A DNA stretch of 64,000 nucleotides from Leucobacter salsicius M1-8. GTDB taxonomy: Bacteria; Actinomycetota; Actinomycetes; Actinomycetales; Microbacteriaceae. Below, piece by piece: positions 62,120 to 64,000 of this stretch. Within the stretch, counting starts at the first letter, position 1. Every line of letters begins with the position of its first letter. The stretch covers positions 1 through 64,000 of the forward strand of contig NZ_AOCN01000004.1 in assembly GCF_000350525.1 (NCBI RefSeq). The letters run 5' to 3'. Position numbers and translations under genes: made by a program. A model generated the notes under the pieces. The model was not told the DNA's origin, ran no database searches, and saw nothing but the letters and a program-made list of their open reading frames with translations.

Positions 62120-62466
62120 TTACGAAGCGAACACGATGCCGTCCTCGAGCGCTGCTGTTGCGACGGCGACCTCTTCAGCGGTGGCATCCGACTTTTTACG
62201 ACGCGGGTTTTCCAGCGCCCACGGCATGACCCGTTGCGACGCAGACTTGTTGGCGATCTGAGCGACGATCCCGATCAGTTCAGGAGTAGTCGCCGGATAG
62301 GCCCACCCGGCGAGCTCGGCGCCCAGCACCGTCGATGGGTCTTGCGCGGCTTCCATGATCAGAAGCCGCGCTTCACCCCAGGTGACTGCGCCGCCCAAGT
62401 CCGACAGGCCGACAGAGAACGTCTCACGCAGCGTGCGCGCGACCGTCCCGCGGCGCTCTCGGATTA
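62120..62466 (-). CDS. Tail assembly chaperone, -1 frame extension (gpT-like)
   Basis: This frame is open upstream of any ATG and reads ...VQLIRERRGTVARTLRETFS, continuing into VTWGEARLLIMEAAQDPST. It ends 15 bases before the tape measure gene. It lacks its own good start and is offset by -1 from the upstream chaperone frame, so it is probably made as a fusion by ribosomal frameshifting, as in lambda gpG-gpGT and most siphoviruses. The join region is about 62465-62500; no textbook slippery heptamer is seen. Confidence 0.75.
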
Positions 62467-62901
62467 GTTGGACGACGCTTTGGATTCCGGGAACGCGAGC
62501 TCCTGCGCGCGCGAGAGCGCCCGGAAGAACTTTTCCGACATGACCGCGACCGGCACGATGCTGCGATCGCTCAGATCGTCCGCTACCTCTTCGCCAGCAA
62601 ACGTCCGGAGCAAATGCCGGAACTGGTCAATAGGAGTGTCGAAATCTGCTTGCAGCTCGTCGATCATGCTGAGCTTGATCGAGAGCGGGATCTTCACGAT
62701 CGTGCCGTCACCGAAGCGGCCAATGAAGTTGCCCTCCACGATGATGTACTTGACGTCACTCATCTGGATCAGAGCAGCGTCTTCGGCTTCCTGCGTCCAG
62801 CCGTCGAAGTCGTACTCGCTCACTTCAGTGGTGGCTGCCGTATCTGCCGGCTCCTTCGCTGCAGTCGCCTTCTTGGTCTTGGTGGTGCTGGTTGTGGCCA
62901 T
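62464..62901 (-). CDS. Tail assembly chaperone (gpG-like)
   Basis: The protein has 145 residues. It has a Lys/Ala/Thr-rich start (TTSTTKTKKATAAKEP) and then a compact helical domain (MIDELQADFDTPIDQFRHLL). It lies between the major tail protein and the tape measure gene, the standard position for the first chaperone. The ATG at 62901 has AAGAAAGGGG upstream; the longer in-frame start at 62964 lies close to the tail protein stop. A -1 shift near its end would give the longer fusion. Confidence 0.82.
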   Translation of the reverse strand: MATTSTTKTKKATAAKEPADTAATTEVSEYDFDGWTQEAEDAALIQMSDVKYIIVEGNFIGRFGDGTIVKIPLSIKLSMIDELQADFDTPIDQFRHLLRTFAGEEVADDLSDRSIVPVAVMSEKFFRALSRAQELAFPESKASSN

Positions 62902-62985
62902 GATGGGCCCCTTTCTTGCGTCTCGGGTTCGGGTGTGAAGCTGGCCGGGGTGACCCGATAACACCCCGGCCAGCAGTCAAGTGAG

Positions 62986-63759
62986 CTACACGGCCTCGCC
63001 GGTAGCCCAGTCAGATCCGTCCCAGTGCGCCTTCATTGAGGTGCCGTAAGCGACGTACTGGCCGGTCGTCCATGCGGCCGTCTGGCCCAGGTTTCCGAGT
63101 GCGCGCAGCGCCACGATGGTGGAAGGCACCGCTGCGCTGGCGGGTACGAACGCCCCCGGTGTGCCCGCGGTCACGCCCGTCGGCTGCACCGCAGCGCCAG
63201 GGATGGCCGGCCCCCACTGCCAGAACGGCGACCCTTCAAAGAGGTCGTGCTCTTGCCAGGTGAACGTCACCGCGGCACCCTTCACCGACCCGCGCTCAGC
63301 CTGGTCCGGCTCGACGGCCGTGATCGATGCCACACCGATCTGCCGCTCCTCGAGCCCACCGCGGTAACGGATCGACGAGAACAGAATGAACCGGTTGTCC
63401 GGCAGCGTCGACTTCACCTTGTAGACGCCGTGCTCATCAGGTTCGACACCCTCAATCAGCGACATCACGGTCTTGTCATTCTGAGCAAGCCCAACCGTCA
63501 GGCCACGAGTGCCATCACCAGCCAGCTTGTAACCGATCTGGAAGAACTCAATCGCCTCGCCGTCCTCACGAGTCGGCGCTGGCCCGCCGTCCTGCTTGTA
63601 CAGACCCAGCTTCTTGAACGCGGGCGGCAGCTCAAGCGGTGATGCTCCCAAAGCTGCAGTCGCGATCACATTCTCCGCGGCCAGTGGCGCAAACGCAGCC
63701 AATCCGGTGATCGGTACGGCTACGGCCTCGAGGTTATTGCCATGCTCATCAGCAGACAT
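62986..63759 (-). CDS. Major tail protein
   Basis: The protein has 257 residues. The core KLGLYKQDGGPAPTREDGEA, with EFFQIGYKLAGDGTRGLTVG, VMSLIEGVEPDEHGVYKV and NRFILFSSIRYRGGLEERQI, is the tube-forming fold typical of actinophage major tail proteins. A C-terminal decoration-like segment (VPSTIVALRALGNLGQTAAW) follows. AAAGGAGCATCC precedes the ATG. A short hairpin lies upstream and could tune its high expression. Confidence 0.85.
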   Translation of the reverse strand: MSADEHGNNLEAVAVPITGLAAFAPLAAENVIATAALGASPLELPPAFKKLGLYKQDGGPAPTREDGEAIEFFQIGYKLAGDGTRGLTVGLAQNDKTVMSLIEGVEPDEHGVYKVKSTLPDNRFILFSSIRYRGGLEERQIGVASITAVEPDQAERGSVKGAAVTFTWQEHDLFEGSPFWQWGPAIPGAAVQPTGVTAGTPGAFVPASAAVPSTIVALRALGNLGQTAAWTTGQYVAYGTSMKAHWDGSDWATGEAV

Positions 63760-63782
63760 TTGGATGCTCCTTTGAAAAGACG

Positions 63783-63807
63783 GAAGCCCCGCAACTTGCG
63801 GGGCTTC
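63783..63807 (-). terminator. Hairpin ahead of the major tail protein gene
   Basis: GAAGCCCCGC pairs with GCGGGGCTTC (63783-63792 and 63798-63807, loop AACTT), followed on the minus strand by CGTCTTTT. It could end the preceding genes partially or protect the tail protein mRNA. Confidence 0.7.
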
Positions 63808-63828
63808 GAATGTTGGTTGTGTGATGGC

Positions 63829-63999
63829 TCACCAAGAGCCGGTGGCGACGTACTGGGCAGTGATGTATTGCCGAGACACGTCGTGCTCATCGTCGACGGG
63901 ATACGGCCCGTTGCAGCCGTCCCAAACAACGCTCGCGATCGGGCTCCCCTCCACTTGCGGGAGCGCATCATCGAACAAGATCCCAGCCAGCCAGGTCGC
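63829..63999 (-). CDS. Partial phage tail-completion-region protein
   Basis: Only the last 56 residues are in the window: the frame is open to the right edge and ends RQYITAQYVATGSW at the TGA 63829-63831. FDDALPQVEGSPIASVVWD lies before it. It is directly upstream of the major tail protein, where tail terminator or completion proteins are encoded. The identity cannot be fixed from the fragment. Confidence 0.6.
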   Translation of the reverse strand, partial: ATWLAGILFDDALPQVEGSPIASVVWDGCNGPYPVDDEHDVSRQYITAQYVATGSW

Positions 64000-64000
64000 C

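Larger units (their letters stand above)
51284..64000. mobile_element. Siphovirus-type prophage, tail and lysis half (continues off the right edge)
   Basis: Minus-strand genes are packed with overlapping starts and stops in the order of actinobacterial siphovirus late operons: major tail protein, chaperones, tape measure, Dit, minor tail proteins, fibre, endolysin, membrane proteins. The terminator at 51292-51323 closes the late transcript. Capsid, portal, terminase and integrase genes are not in the window. The exact left attachment site is not visible. Confidence 0.88.

Noticed and set aside
62485-62491. CCCGGAA as a proven slippery site
   Set aside because: Re-pairing of the second codon after a -1 shift is poor, so I keep it only as a candidate region.

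Overview
This is a GC-rich chromosomal segment of an actinobacterium, most likely Microbacteriaceae (Leucobacter-like). The grounds are base composition, many GTG starts, the dxr-rip1-ispG block, SufS-SufU, a DUF4192 protein, DUF4190 fused to a thioredoxin fold, and an NrtR-linked nad operon. The genus is an inference. The last 12.6 kb is the tail and lysis half of a siphovirus-type prophage that runs off the right edge.

Layout: 1-315 holds the end of a phage-type HTH reading frame and a tRNA-Arg(CCG) with its terminator. 408-1800 carries two GNAT acetyltransferases. 1847-4182 is a persulfide-response locus: a CstR-like dithiol repressor, two TACCCC/GGGGTA operators, two tiny cysteine-rich proteins and a persulfide dioxygenase-rhodanese fusion. 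4403-5764 is an MFS carrier. 5796-12056 is a glycine riboswitch followed by gcvP-gcvT-gcvH-sdaA on the minus strand, which suits glycine and serine breakdown to one-carbon units and pyruvate.

12219-19147 is a gamma-glutamylation catabolic cluster. It has an APC permease broken by a frameshift, a GlnA4-like glutamine synthetase homologue, a class-I glutamine amidotransferase hydrolase, an aldehyde dehydrogenase, an SDR and a GntR regulator. A 17-bp dyad in the divergent promoter may be the regulator's operator. Ethanolamine is the favoured substrate because the set has an alcohol-type dehydrogenase and no amine oxidase.

19171-38484 is mostly housekeeping and mixed functions: nitronate monooxygenase, flavin reductase, a DUF559 protein flanked by two related palindromes, TrmB, AroQ, a CPBP-type membrane protein, a UvrA-like protein without the UvrB-binding domain, a LOG-family protein, IspG, Rip1, Dxr, an FKBP lipoprotein, RsmI, a DsbA-like protein, an MFS carrier and a TRIC-type channel. 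38588-47832 is an Fe-S and NAD region: sufS-sufU, DUF4192, then nrtR-nadA-nadB-nadC-nifS on the minus strand. A cold-shock gene with a long leader and an old-yellow-enzyme/2,4-dienoyl-CoA-reductase-type flavoprotein follow.

From about 51.3 kb to the right edge lies the prophage on the minus strand. In transcription order it has a partial tail-completion-region protein, the major tail protein, tail assembly chaperones with a -1 frameshift arrangement, tape measure, distal tail protein, minor tail proteins, fibre, M23 endolysin and small membrane (holin-like) proteins, ending at a strong terminator. No IS element, CRISPR array or rRNA was seen.
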